The position numbers were made by a program, and so were the translations under genes. A stretch of 64,000 nt of DNA from positions 130,162,621 to 130,226,620 of the forward strand of contig NC_091125.1 in NCBI RefSeq assembly GCF_040183065.1. Reading direction: 5' to 3'. Shown here one piece after another: positions 22,105 through 32,763 of the stretch. Source of the stretch: Periplaneta americana (Eukaryota > Arthropoda > Insecta > Blattodea > Blattidae). How positions within the stretch are numbered: the first letter of the stretch is position 1; the number at the start of each line of letters is the position of its first letter. The notes beneath the pieces are model-generated. The model saw only the letters and a list, made by a program, of their open reading frames with translations. It did not search any database and was not told the DNA's origin.

Positions 22105-23353
22105 CAGTGGATGGTGGGTTTGAAAGTTGGGGAGGCCAAGACGTGAATGATGAGAATATAAAAATATAAAGCCTATGACGTACCTCAGTACCAAGCACAG
22201 AAGTTATAGGTTTTAAGAAATTAAAATTAGGTTTTCCAATTTATGTTTTAGGATTTTAAATCTTATGTTTAGGAATTTTACGGGGAAAAAAAAATAAACA
22301 ACATACTATTAATATATTACAACAGCTTGGTAAAGATTGTCTCTCTTTAGGACACTCCAAATCCTAACCTACGAATTAGGTCTTTTTAGGTCATATTGAA
22401 TTTAAGAATGTTAAGCTTTGCTACACAAAACGAATAAGAAAAGCAATATTTCGAAAGTAAGGAGATAGCAACAAAATTGATTCGAACCTAAGAATCCGGG
22501 GCTTGCTCATTACTATTACACAGTCTAATTTTACAGCAAATTAACTCAATGTTCCTCTTTCTTCGCAAACCGATCAAATAGGTCACAGCATACTGAATAA
22601 CTGCTACTAGAAGAAGCTAGAGACAAATCTGAATTTGTTTCTAAACTCTCGATATATTTAAAATACTGTATAAGTAAATATATCATATACATCTTGTAAC
22701 ACAAAAGAATAAAATAACAAGAACACCCGCAAACAAGAGAAAATCTAACAACATAAATGAAAACTTTTACGCAGGGAGAGAAAACTAACAACACGTGACT
22801 CAATTTTCTAAAACGAAGAAGAGAGAAAGAGAGAGAGAGCTTCCCAATACAGCCGAAACCAGATGTGACTGTAAGCAGTACAGTTGTCAGCGGTGGGTAG
22901 GACGTCTCCAAATCGGCTCCCCTCGCGCGTTCTATCAAGTTTAAACACTCTTCTAACCAGCCATCTTATTGGTTGAACTGCTGTTGTCATGGTTACCGGG
23001 GAGTAGCGTCATGTAGCCGACTCCTCTCTCCCGCTCTCGCATAGACACTACAGGCTGCTAGATGTCTTCTATACAGGTTACAGCGCTATCTGTTATTTTT
23101 CAGTACGAATTATTTGTACTATCTACAGTATAGCGAGCGGGCATCACCAACTGGATGTGGTCGACTTTACGTAACTTACTGTACATCTTAGTCGTAGTGA
23201 ATAGTAAAATTAATATAAAAGGAAAAATGTTCGTCATTTGCTGTAACTTGTCTGTGATCTTAATTCAGCTGAAATTATTACTGCCATATTGTGTTCTGGT
23301 AAAATGTTAGGGGAGGCACGGCCTCCCTTGCCTGCCCTGAAAATCCGCCGCTG
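22105..23353. mobile_element. hAT-like DNA transposon
   Basis: Perfect 8-bp duplication TAACATTG (22097-22104, 23354-23361). The left end CAGTGGATGGTGGGTTTG and the complement of the right end CAGCGGCGGATTTTCAGG share short blocks, including GGGGAGGCC / GGGAGGCC farther in. A GC-rich patch at about 22850-23060 contains 'cttattggttgaa' and 'gttaccggggagtagcgtca' and may be an internal promoter. No transposase motif is visible. Confidence 0.8.
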
Positions 23354-23569
23354 TAACATTGTAAGAAACATGCCTCCCGAAAATACCTTTATTAAATGAT
23401 CATATTCCAATATAAGTATTGTACTGTACCATGGTCAAGTATAAGGGGGGGAGGAAGTAAATGATGTCCTCCATAACCCTGTGATATGGAGATTTTATGG
23501 GTTTGCTTTGCCCCCCCCCCCCCCCAAAGGAAACTGTTTTCTCTCCGCCTATGGGAACCAAAGATGATA

Positions 23570-24140
23570 ATATCACTGCTGGAACCGTGTTGCCATGTTC
23601 GTTGATCCAACTAAATCTGTTTCTTTCTGTATTCCTTAGTTTCTAAGAAACAGCAATTAAATATCAGACTTCACGCCATTTTACACTTCTGGTTTAATTA
23701 CTTTATTACAACATTTACTATCGTTAATGTAAGATTTTAGTTGTTTTCCACTCACGCTTTACATTTTTTTTTCATCATGAAGCAGCAGATGATTTTCCAA
23801 TTTGAACTGTGAATGGTCACCACCACAGAAACAAACACTGGAGCCAAAAGCGTACCCACCATAGCACCAAGCTTGCTGGCCAGCATGGAAAAGATCACTG
23901 TGGGAACCGAGCTTAAGAGGCAAATTCACATTGGAAATGTTTTTTGAGTATCTGGGGATTATGAACATGGAGTTCATCCTCGACAGTGCTACCTGTGATA
24001 AGGGATGATATATGAATATCTTGCACTGACAATACAGGTACTAACATTTTTAGAAATCTCATGACTTGTGCAGAATAAGAACAATTGATGCGTTTTTAAG
24101 CTTTCACTGTGGATGTGATCGAATTAGGCTGTTGGGTGTC
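23570..24140. other. Intergenic DNA, nothing recognised
   Basis: Short frames only, with no motif or repeat assigned. Confidence 0.4.
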
Positions 24141-24142
24141 CT

Positions 24143-24533
24143 GTAACTTAACATTTCCAATGTTTCGAAACAACATACTGGTTCCATCATCAGGGCAGAT
24201 GCTCAGTCGTCCAGAGTGGCTAGGCATAACAAGCCTAACACAGTAGGTCTTACCACCAGGTGGCCCGGGTTCGAATCCCTGCCGGGACAAGTTACCTGGT
24301 TGAGGTTTTTTCTCAACCCAATATTAGCAAATGCTAGGTAACTTTCGGTGCTGGACCCCAGACTCATTTCACCGGCATTATCACCTTCATCTCATTCAGA
24401 TGCTAAATAACCTAAGATATTGAAAAAGCGACGTAAAATAACCTACTAAAAAAAAAAAGTAGTTCTCACCTACCTGTCCTAATGATGGAACCTGTATGTA
24501 GTTCAGAGATATTGGAAATGTTAAGTTTCAGAC
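24143..24533. repeat. Inverted repeat split by a SINE
   Basis: 'acttaacatttccaatgttt' with 'gttccatcatcaggg' (24146-24195) is mirrored by 'cctaatgatggaacc' with 'atattggaaatgttaagttt' (about 24479-24525). The SINE 24238-24465 lies in the loop. The minus strand of the left arm contains CTGATGA, a GGAAC/GTTTC stem and GAAAC. Confidence 0.65.
24238..24465 (+). repeat. tRNA-derived SINE (19081 family)
   Basis: 'ggtggcccgggttcgaatcc' (B box), 'caagttacctggttgaggtt' and 'ggcattatcaccttcatctc' match the 19081-19300 copy. The tail 'gacgtaaaataacctactaa' plus an A-run is preserved here. The strong A box lies farther left in a diverged head. Confidence 0.85.
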
Positions 24534-25115
24534 ACGGTGGATATCTTAAAGCCTAATTGACTTCATTTACGTGATAACACCCGAAGTCTTGTGATTTTCT
24601 TCCTGTTTCATTTTGTTAAAGTTCAGTTTTCTCTTCAGCACAGAAGTTACCACAGCTACAATAAAATCTCTCGAGTTGATTCTGAAAAACGTTTTGTAGC
24701 ACTGTTTTCAGTCACTGTACTAATGACTGGTGGAAGGGGATCATAGCTGGGAGATTTCTTTGAAGGTGATGTGTGGAAGTTGCTGCCACAGCTTTGTCTT
24801 CAATGTTCACAGCAGCCGTAGTCCATGAAGTTACTGACTCTGCCACGTGTTTCGTAAGGTAATTGAACATCAGGACAATGAAATAATATGATCATATGAG
24901 ATCTCAGATCTTACTAGCTGCAAAAAATACTAATGATGACTAGACAATGCTACAAATATGAATAAATATTTTCGAAATACAGTTATCGATGCCACATGGA
25001 ATATTAACACAATAATAATGCAAGGGATTAGATGCTTTCTGATAGCTTGCAGACATAATGAAAAGCAGGAAAGGCACGGTACTATATGAGAACGGAAATG
25101 GAGGAAGAACACTAC

Positions 25116-25799
25116 TCATGTTTGGTCCATGGCCATTAAAGCATCCAATAAAGTCGGGCAACCGTCCACCCTGATCCCACGTCTTTTGAGGTCCTCAAGT
25201 CTTGCCTCTAAGGGTCTTTTATCCCTTCCTACCGTCCACCACAACCGGACACAGAGCTGAAGAAGAGGCACGTAAAACTGAAGGAGGTCAGCATCACTTA
25301 CAGCTTCATAGCGCCTCAGAGCAAGGTCTGCAAACCTCTCTGCTGAGGTGGTAGTGGGATCAGCATTGCAGCAAGCAACAAGACGACAAAGTGCCAACAT
25401 AACAGCAGGGTGTCTATCCGTGTGAAGTTTGTTTAAAAGTCTAAAAGAGTTTTCCAACAGTGGGATTGCCTGGTCGTAACGTTTTGCTTTCATCCACTCA
25501 TGGGCCTCTCTCTGCTCGCGGCCCTGAAGGAAAGAAGCTAAACATGCAGACTCTCGTAACTTCTCTTCAGTCGTCAAGTGTTCCAACAAAGCCTCGAACC
25601 CAGCACTACGCTCTGATATCACCCCTGGAGCAAAGTTTCCTATAATCACCTTCTTCGGGAATGTGACACCTGTCATTAAGGAAGGAAATTCTCTTCGAAG
25701 TGACTCGTACAGTTCAAGAAAATCTGAATATCGGCGCTCAATAACAGCAGGGTTGGGATCTGGTTGAATTCCGTCCTTCCGCACCATCACTGTGTATGC
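25116..25799 (-). CDS. SNX20/SNX21: Sorting nexin SNX20/SNX21-like, coding exon 4 (last)
   Basis: Encodes residues 101-327 and the stop. It follows acceptor tttcttccAG at 25800-25801, phase 0. It completes the PX (phosphoinositide-binding) domain: RRYSDF at 122-127 and FPKK at 147-150 are the usual lipid-contact and fold positions, followed by NFAPGVISERSAGF (155-168). From about residue 200 (EWMKAKRYDQAIPLLENSF) to LLQLCVRLWWTVGRDKRPLE it matches the helical PX-associated B domain that defines SNX20/21, proteins bound to PI3P on endosomes (SNX20 carries PSGL-1 to endosomes in mammals). The whole protein is 327 residues, close to vertebrate SNX20/21. SNX20 versus SNX21 cannot be decided here. 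Confidence 0.93.
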   Translation of the reverse strand, partial: AYTVMVRKDGIQPDPNPAVIERRYSDFLELYESLRREFPSLMTGVTFPKKVIIGNFAPGVISERSAGFEALLEHLTTEEKLRESACLASFLQGREQREAHEWMKAKRYDQAIPLLENSFRLLNKLHTDRHPAVMLALCRLVACCNADPTTTSAERFADLALRRYEAVSDADLLQFYVPLLQLCVRLWWTVGRDKRPLEARLEDLKRRGIRVDGCPTLLDALMAMDQT

Positions 25800-26947
25800 C
25801 TGGAAGAAAACAAGATAGGATGTGAAGGTGACAGGATATGACCAACAGTCACATATTGGTTCTGTTCATAGAAATTTTAATTTTTCGTCTAGGCCTACTT
25901 ATTCACTTTGTGGAGGTGACAGGGAACTGATAAGGAGCACATGTCGAAACCTCTCCTCAAACAGGCACATTGATCTCCACAGCCGATAGACGAAAACAAG
26001 AAATTAAAAATTAGCTGTAAGACTGTGACATCATAGCTTAAATAAATTATTGTCGAAAAATTACCTTCACAGAATTGACTAGCTGTGATCATCAAACACA
26101 CTATTATGTCCAGAGGAAGGAAAGATAGATACGGAACACTCCAGCACAGGTTAGGCTTTGAACAAGTGTTCAGATAATTTTTTTAAATACATATGAATAC
26201 ATACCTACGAGTACAAAATGCATACTCCGTACAATGAATAATGCCACTGAATGATTCAGTGAATGTCACTTAAATAACAGTCGAAATTTTATCAGGAATG
26301 AATTAAATATTGTGCACCAATGATTGTATTTAAAAGCCTAGTGAAAACGGCATCTAAGAACGCACAGAACAATAGATTTTTTTCTTTCTGTACCATAGCT
26401 GTGTGTCTATGGCATCGTGTTTTGAATTAGCAATACAGAATATACATTAGTTCGAGTCTTCATGAAATTTGGCTAGTGTATGGGGCTGGTGTTCATCCAG
26501 TATCATGATCGTAAAATGGGAAGCTATAATGAGGAGCATAATCTGGTTTAACAAACCAGTTTCAATAGCTGGAGGGATCAATGTGCTGATCACTTGTTAC
26601 CTCCATACTGTGTGGGTGATCGTCCACTCTGTTGCGGGTAAGTGAGCATGATGCTAGCAGTCGATTGGTAGGCTTTGGCTCTATTAGGGTTGTTGCGTCA
26701 TAATTAAAAAAATACTTCAAATGTTTACTACTTACTGTAGCTATGGCACATTATTGCCTTTGTGAACATGTGAGTTATTCTTTCTGGTAGTTTGTGTCAG
26801 TTTTCCTATTTCAGAATGGACAGATTTATAAGTAAAGTTTTCTTAAACTGCTACAATGACTAGCCAAGTTGCCATCAAGCACATCCTTTAATGATAATTA
26901 CAGTCCTACTATATTTCAAATAAGTCCCATAGGGGCACACGGCTCAC

Positions 26948-27102
26948 CACGTGCTTCTTCTCCTTGCTCTGGTCCACGGTACGAGCTGACACCACTTCAA
27001 ACTTGAGGATTGGCCTCACTGGTATTTCACCATTTGCTGCTCCAGTGGCACCAGACGATGGGTTCTGACCAATGGCACCTCGAGGTACTTTTGCCCAGGA
27101 TT
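26948..27102 (-). CDS. SNX20/SNX21: SNX20/SNX21-like, coding exon 3
   Basis: Acceptor aattcAG (27103-27104), donor CACGTG/GTGAGC (GT at 26946-26947). Encodes SWAKVPRGAIGQNP, a glycine-rich linker, and then the start of the PX domain RPILKFEVVSARTVDQSKE. Phase 1 in, phase 0 out. Joined to exon 4 it reads KKHV/AYTVMVRKDG, which fits the first PX strands of SNX20/21. Confidence 0.92.
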
Positions 27103-27547
27103 CTGAATTAATGTTAAAACATAAAGATAAATAAGTCTATCCCTAGTTACCTTAAATACACAATATAAATACAATTTACAGTTTTGAACAAAAACATTTG
27201 AAAATAATTTACTTTTACTAGAATCAACACACTAGGTCATGGATGTTGAACTGTACTCTGGAGCCATGAAAAGATTTGCTGCTTGCCATTGCTACCGGTC
27301 TTGTGATGCAAGCTGCAACGAGTCTACCAAAGCAGGAGGTGGAGTGGATCTTTGATACTGCTTGGCTCTCAACTAACTGTGGCGGCTGGTAAATTTAACT
27401 TGATTTAACTTCATCTTATTATTAGTGATATTATTATTTTATTATTATTGATGATTACTATTACTACTATTTGCTACTGATTGTATTTTTAACTTATTTA
27501 ATCATGTTTGTAAAATTATAAGCATATGAAATAGTGTATTTCTTCTG

Positions 27548-27626
27548 ATTGAGGTTTTGGCTGATATGTACATCTGTTATCAGGCAGTACATCTCACTTG
27601 ATATGTATCAGAGGAAGAACAATTGT
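27548..27626 (+). repeat. Dispersed repeat fragment
   Basis: 'gaggttttggctgatatgta' through 'gaggaagaacaattg' is shared with 32764-33010 (plus) and 52034-52275 (minus). Cut off on the right by the hAT element. Confidence 0.65.
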
Positions 27627-27634
27627 ATTACAAT

Positions 27635-28796
27635 CAGGGGCGGCTTTCGAAGAGGGACTGCGGAGCTGCAGCACCCCCAGACATTTGTGGTTCTTGTCTC
27701 GTTTTATGTTGTGAAAAACATTTATTATACAGTCTCTATTTAGCGGCTCGAATTTTTTTTTAAATTTCGCTCTCAATGACATGCACGCAATCGTTACTGA
27801 AGTCACTTCCTCCCCTGGTGCTGCCAGAGCGAAACCAGAGACAAGGACTATAGGGTGAAGCCACTTCCTCCCCTGGAGCTGCCAGTCTCGTCTCGGATGC
27901 TTTGCGCGTTGGTTTTACCCCTCCTCCCTGCTGCCCCTTGCCGTGAATCCAGAGTTTCCAGGCGCTGCAAAATTTGCAGCAGTTTGTCAGTAGCGCACAG
28001 TTTTAAATAGGCCTACATTTTCTTTAATGTTGTGAGTATAACAAGTGCAACAATGTTTAATTCTGTATTATATTTACAGTCTATTCAGTTCAGTACCTTA
28101 ACAATTCAGGAGAAATGTGAAATTAAGTGCTCATCAGTTGAATCTCATAATGGAAAGAGCCGCTAAACAAAATACAAAGGCTCGCATATTTTTTGATAAT
28201 TTATCCAGTATCCCTGCTTTCTTCTCTCGATCTCCACTCAGTCTGTATTAGATTAATGTGTTTCAAAGACAATTCCATCAGCTGGGGCAACAAGATGGAT
28301 TTAAAATAAGAACAGTAAATGTTGTTCATGAGAAGAAGGAGCCATTGCTAGAATGTTTTCAAACCATAATGGAATCTGAAACATCTAACATCATAATAAA
28401 TGAGGCAAGCGTTGGTGTGTACTCTTGAATATCCTGAATTCAATTTCTGGCTCAGTTATTTTTTTCATTTATCGATGTATCATGTATATATATTATACAA
28501 CCAACTACAACATCGCCAGCTAGATATTTCTAAGGTTCAAATCTGCATATAAAAAAATTAATTGTGGTTTATTTAACGGCACTCGCAACTGCAGGGGTTA
28601 TATCAGCGTCGCCGGTGTGCCGGAATTTTGTCCACAGGATTCTTTTAAATGCCAGTAAATCTACTGACATGAGCCTGTCTCATTTAAACACAACTTACAA
28701 GATAAGGCGCATGGAACTAATCTTTAAATAAAGTAAGTTGCTTGGTTTATTTTTGTATGCAGCTCCCCTTAATTCAATACCCACAAGCCGCCACTG
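27635..28796. mobile_element. hAT-like non-autonomous transposon
   Basis: Perfect 8-bp duplication ATTACAAT (27627-27634, 28797-28804). The left end CAGGGGCGGCTT matches the complement of the right end CAGTGGCGGCTT. No transposase motif is recognised. A minus-strand SINE body fragment lies inside at about 28565-28700. Confidence 0.85.
28565..28700 (-). repeat. SINE body fragment (5953 family)
   Basis: 'aacggcactcgcaactgcag', 'gtcgccggtgtgccggaatt' and 'ctactgacatgagcctgtct' are the complement of the body of the SINE at 5953-6187. The tRNA-like head is missing. Confidence 0.75.
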
Positions 28797-28886
28797 ATTA
28801 CAATATTGTATGTGCTTATAATTTTACAAATGTGATTAAGTAAGTTGAAAATACAAGCAGTAGCAAATAATAGTAATAGTAATCAT

Positions 28887-28887
28887 C

Positions 28888-28930
<43 letters not shown>
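28887..28930. repeat. (AAT)n microsatellite
   Basis: An uninterrupted run of about 14 AAT/ATA triplets inside the right arm of the foldback element. Confidence 0.9.
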
Positions 28931-29684
28931 TCACTAATAATAAAATAAAGTTAAATCAATCAAGTTAAATTTACCAGCTACTGCTGTTAGTTGAGAGCCA
29001 AGCAATATTGAGTATCAAACATGCACTCCACTTCCTGCCTTGGTTGACTCGTTGCAACTTGTAGCACAAGACTGGTAGTAATGACAAGGAACAAATCTTT
29101 TCACGGCTCCAGAATACAGTTCAACATCCATGCACTAGATCATAAAAAATTCTGACAAAATGTTTATCAAATGCGCTCAGACATAGAACATAATACTCAT
29201 GCCTATTAAATATAATAAAATGAAAAAGTTACATCTCTAAGCCATTAATCACACAGAAGGATTGACACTTCAAGTTCCTGTGTAAAACACAATCCAACTA
29301 TAGTAAAATTTCCTCAAAAATTAAAAGAGAAATTTCATTCAAATTAATTTTTTATATGTGCACTTCGGCTTGCAGGCTTTTTATGTGTTCTTCCACCCTT
29401 TTACGGAGGAGGGGCCCAAAGGCTTGCACTGCAGCCTGAAGCTTATTGTGCTTACCACTCCTGTTCTGTGAATGATATTTGTTGCCAAACAGTCCTGCTC
29501 TTGTGTAAATACATTATGCTTCACCATGAACTTAACCTGGGCTATCATGGTAATGTTGATAATGATACGTGAATTAATGATGGCAAAATGAGCCCGAGGT
29601 CTAATGCCAAAAGTTGCCCAGTAATTCTGTTTCATTTGGTTGAGGGAAAACCTCTGGGGAAAAAACCCCAACCAGGATTCGAAT

Positions 29685-31449
29685 CAGTGTTGCCAACAAT
29701 TGTCACCTCAAAGTCGCCAAATTAGATGTCAAACGTCGCTAAAAAGGTTCTAAATTAAATTTACAAATAAAAAAAGCATATTTAATGAAACGGGTAAGAT
29801 TAAAAATAGCAAAATATATCGTAACCTTAGAGATATAAATCATCCATATCTTTCTCTTTTACTGTAGCTGCTGATGTGTAAGACAAGGATTCATATACGC
29901 CAGAAGTGGAAAGTAAATATGCATCACTATTTCCAGTCTTCCACGAACACTTTCAGGAAATTTGGTATTTGTAACTCGTTTTTCCCGAAATTCTCAAAGT
30001 GTTCCTGGCGTGAGGTATAGCACTAACTGCTTTGATATGAATTCTGTTGCGTCAACTTTGTTATACTGGCTGAACAGGCGTTCTACTTCAGCATTCGAAT
30101 AGGAAAGGGGAGGTATGGCCATAGCAAACATAGCTATTAGAGTTAGCCCCGGCAGAATATTTGTACTGGCACACCTCAACCCAAAAATTTACTCATAATG
30201 AAATAGTATACTATTTAAGGGGTTAGGTACAGCTTACAGCAGTAAAATTTTTGGAAATATTCAACATTTTTTTCCTCCATTATTGTATCTTGTACAATAA
30301 AGAAAATTGGTATGTGTAAAACACTGTCCTTCTGCTATATGAAAAAAATATTTTTACGATTTAAAAAAAATTATTTCCATCTTGAGCGAAGTTCGAGATG
30401 ACGCCGAGATCTAGTAGGCTCTGAGGATGGTGTGAAGAAGCACCGAAACAGCTGTAAGCCACAGTTGCTTATGTAATTTAACACGAGTAAGTTTGCCAGT
30501 CAACCAATCATTTAAAAATTCAAAATGTGCAGTTCACGGTGCAGTGATGAAGCATTTCACTCATAACTCATAAACTTGTTAACTTTTTATGTTCTCTCTC
30601 TCTCTTATTTTATTGCTGAAACTCATGTTTACAATATCATGCTCTTTCAGCTACATTCCTTAATAAATAATACTGTATATATATATATATATATTTTTTA
30701 TTTTATGTTAGAAGAAAATACTGCTATTTGACCATTTTGAAAAATGAATTTATTTTTTATCAGACAATCTATCAAAGGTAGAGAAGTGATCTTGCATCAT
30801 ATTGTAGATATAACATGCATTAACACACACAAGAAATTTCATCACAGAATGTTGGATAGTTTTTGAGTTATGTGGAAAAAGCTTCATCACTACACAGCGA
30901 ACTGAATTTTGAAAAAAAAAAAAAAAAAAAAAAAAAAAATGTAAACAATTTTTTTTTAAATCGTAAAAATATTTTTTTCATATAACAGAAGGACAGTGTT
31001 TTATACATACTAATTTTCAATATTGTACAAGATGCAGTAATGGAGGGAAAAAATGTTAAATATTTCCAAAATTTTACTACTGTAAGCTGTACCTAACCCC
31101 TTAACAACACCCAGAATTCGCTGGAGGGAAGATATGCAGGGGATTACCAAAGATGTCATGTTACGTCATGCAGGGTTGTTCTTATAAAGTTTTGAAATTG
31201 CACCAAAGAAAATATTTTTTCTATCATAATATTAAAAATGTCAAAATACAAAATTAATGTTTCCAAATACGGTACATCTTATTAAAACAGTTAAAATGAT
31301 AAAACGTAAAAATCGCTATCTTTGTAGCCAAACGATTAATAAAAATTCCAGAAAAGACGTTGGTCGGTGTTTCGTATTTTTTGTCATTAGATACCCCTTC
31401 AAAACTGCTATGTAGATCTAGCGACTCGTCGCTGAAGTTGGCAACACTC
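29685..31449 (-). mobile_element. hAT transposon with transposase C-terminal remnant
   Basis: The inverted ends are CAGTGTTGCCAAC (left) and GTTGGCAACACTC (right). The flanking 8-mers are ATTCGAAT (29677-29684) and ACTCGAAT (31450-31457), 7/8 identical. On the minus strand at 29994-30179 lies LIAMFAMAIPPLSYSNAEVE followed by RLFSQ, the C-terminal dimerisation motif of hAT transposases. The rest of the transposase is not readable. It contains a TTAA element at 30219-31100. Confidence 0.88.
30219..31100. mobile_element. TTAA-flanked element with about 160-bp inverted repeats
   Basis: TTAA on both sides (30215-30218, 31101-31104). The ends begin GGGGTTAGGTACAGCTTACA and are inverted over about 160 bp, ending in the shared 'catatgaaaaaaatattttt' and 'acgatttaaaaaaa'. 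The TTAA target suggests a piggyBac-type transposase acted in trans. No frame of its own is seen. A hammerhead-like motif lies at 30417-30460, and an A-run at about 30913-30940. Confidence 0.8.
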
Positions 31450-31639
31450 ACTCGAATCCAGACCTGCTAGTTTCATGGTCAGACCTGCTAACCTTTACTC
31501 CACAGTGGTGGACTTATGTGTTTTAGTTTTTACTCTGAATGGATAAATATGGTTATGGAGGATTATGGAATGATGGAAGAGAAAACTAAAGAATTCCATG
31601 AAATTTTTTTTCTTAACATCTTCATTCATAAAATATTTT

Positions 31640-32181
31640 ATGCTCGACCATGCCGAAATGTAGTAATTATACACCTGGTAGCAGTCCTTTAATGCATGTC
31701 ATTAAAGTACACCTACTCATTAAAGTACAGGTGTTCAGCCAATGACAACTAAGCTTACAGGTGTTCAGCCAATGACAAGTCAGCTTTGTACCGTTATAAA
31801 ACTGCAAGTATCGATTATTCTCGGATATGCAATCGAAAGAGAATTAGCGAAAAGTCACGGAGGCTGGAAATCCAATACTGTTGCAGATGGTTATGTTCTG
31901 TTACTATAATAATTAGCGTTAATTGTAAATAATATTCAAATAAATTCAATTTGTCATCTCGTTTTTCATTGTCGAATTCAATAATCAAGGTTATATCAAG
32001 TTTAACGGGATTACATCAAGGTCAATGACATTATTGTTCCTTGGAAAAAATCAATACTTTCGCGTCTGCGCACATCTCACAATTCACGACCTAGAACAAG
32101 GTCACTTCCGATCTTGTCTGATACAAATAAAATGTATACATCTGAATAATTTCAAGTTAGAAATATGGTCGAGCATAAAAA
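31640..32181 (+). mobile_element. Unclassified element with 16-bp inverted ends
   Basis: 'ttttatgctcgaccat' at about 31638-31655 is the complement of 'atggtcgagcataaaa' at about 32165-32180. Inside are two direct copies of 'acaggtgttcagccaatgac' (about 31726 and 31757), then a TATA-like 'gttataaaactg' (about 31794), then a short plus-strand frame ERELAKSHGGWKSNTVADGY (about 31837-31900). That peptide is reminiscent of the C-terminus of tyrosine recombinases of Crypton type, but it is too short to be sure. Confidence 0.4.
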
Positions 32182-32184
32182 GTC

Positions 32185-32330
32185 GTATGAAACTTGCCTA
32201 TAATGGTAATTAAGACGCTCGTATGAATATTATGATACTCGCTTGCGCTCGTTTCATAAATATCCATACTTGCGTCTTAATTACTATCATTATAGGCTCG
32301 TTGCATAATGTACTATACTCCAATTTACTG
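32185..32330. repeat. Imperfect hairpin repeat
   Basis: 'ctataatggtaattaagacg' (about 32199) and 'gcgtcttaattactatcatt' (about 32272) are arms of an imperfect inverted repeat with a loop near 32240-32255. The right arm has a 3-base insertion. Confidence 0.65.
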
Positions 32331-32763
32331 GATTATTTGGCGAACACCGACCATAATAACTGTAATTGAAACTAATTCAATATGGTATTCATAAGTTCTC
32401 AACAATGAATTAGTTTAAATGAAAGGTGCACTGCCAGTCAAACACTTAGATCATAACTTTATACGAAAATATTGTAATGTAACTTGCATTTATGACTATT
32501 TATATTTTCAAAGGAGAGAGAGAGAGTTAAAATAGACAATTAATATTACTGATTTGCCAATGAAGCAACCTTTCATCAAATGACTTCCCAACAGTGAAAC
32601 TGAATGAAACTAGTAAGGAATCTTGACAGAAAAATGACAAAGATCTGTACCGGTACTGTAAATAGAATTTGTAGCCTGTCCAAATTGCACAGGATTATAC
32701 CGAAAATAACTGGCTTATCTCATGTTCCATCTTGGTTACCCAAGGGATGCTATTTTGTGCCAT

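Larger units (their letters stand above)
20317..23553. mobile_element. Large hAT-like transposon containing two later insertions
   Basis: Perfect 8-bp duplication GGAACCAA flanks it (20309-20316, 23554-23561). The inverted ends are CATAGGCGGAG (left) and CTCCGCCTATG (right), each followed inward by G- or C-runs. About 0.8 kb is original element; the remainder is the palindrome 20394-21567 and the hAT 22105-23353. No transposase is recognised. Superfamily is inferred from the 8-bp duplication. Confidence 0.8.
27231..29139. repeat. Long inverted repeat (foldback element) in SNX intron 2
   Basis: The left arm about 27231-27530 ('catggatgttgaactgtact', 'ttgagagccaag' complement, 'gtaaaattataagc') is mirrored by about 28804-29139. 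The arms are about 300-330 bp and visibly diverged. The right arm carries an (AAT)n microsatellite where the left has a shorter 'attattattttattatta'. The loop holds a dispersed repeat piece (27548-27626) and the hAT 27635-28796. Confidence 0.75.
29550..31520 (-). repeat. Old SINE (19081 family) split by a hAT element
   Basis: 29550-29684 carries the complement of the SINE body ('caaccaggattcgaat', 'gttgagggaaaacctctggg') and 31450-31520 the complement of its head ('gctagtttcatggtcagacc', 'tttactccacagtggtggac'). The two halves meet when the hAT 29685-31449 is removed. Divergence from the 19081 copy is high. Confidence 0.8.

Noticed and set aside
22546-22938. A 130-codon minus-strand frame
   Set aside because: It lies inside the hAT element 22105-23353, its opening part overlaps the GC-rich patch, and it shows no domain.
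30219-31100. Assignment to piggyBac proper
   Set aside because: Only the TTAA target supports it; the termini start GGGG rather than the usual CCC and no transposase is present.
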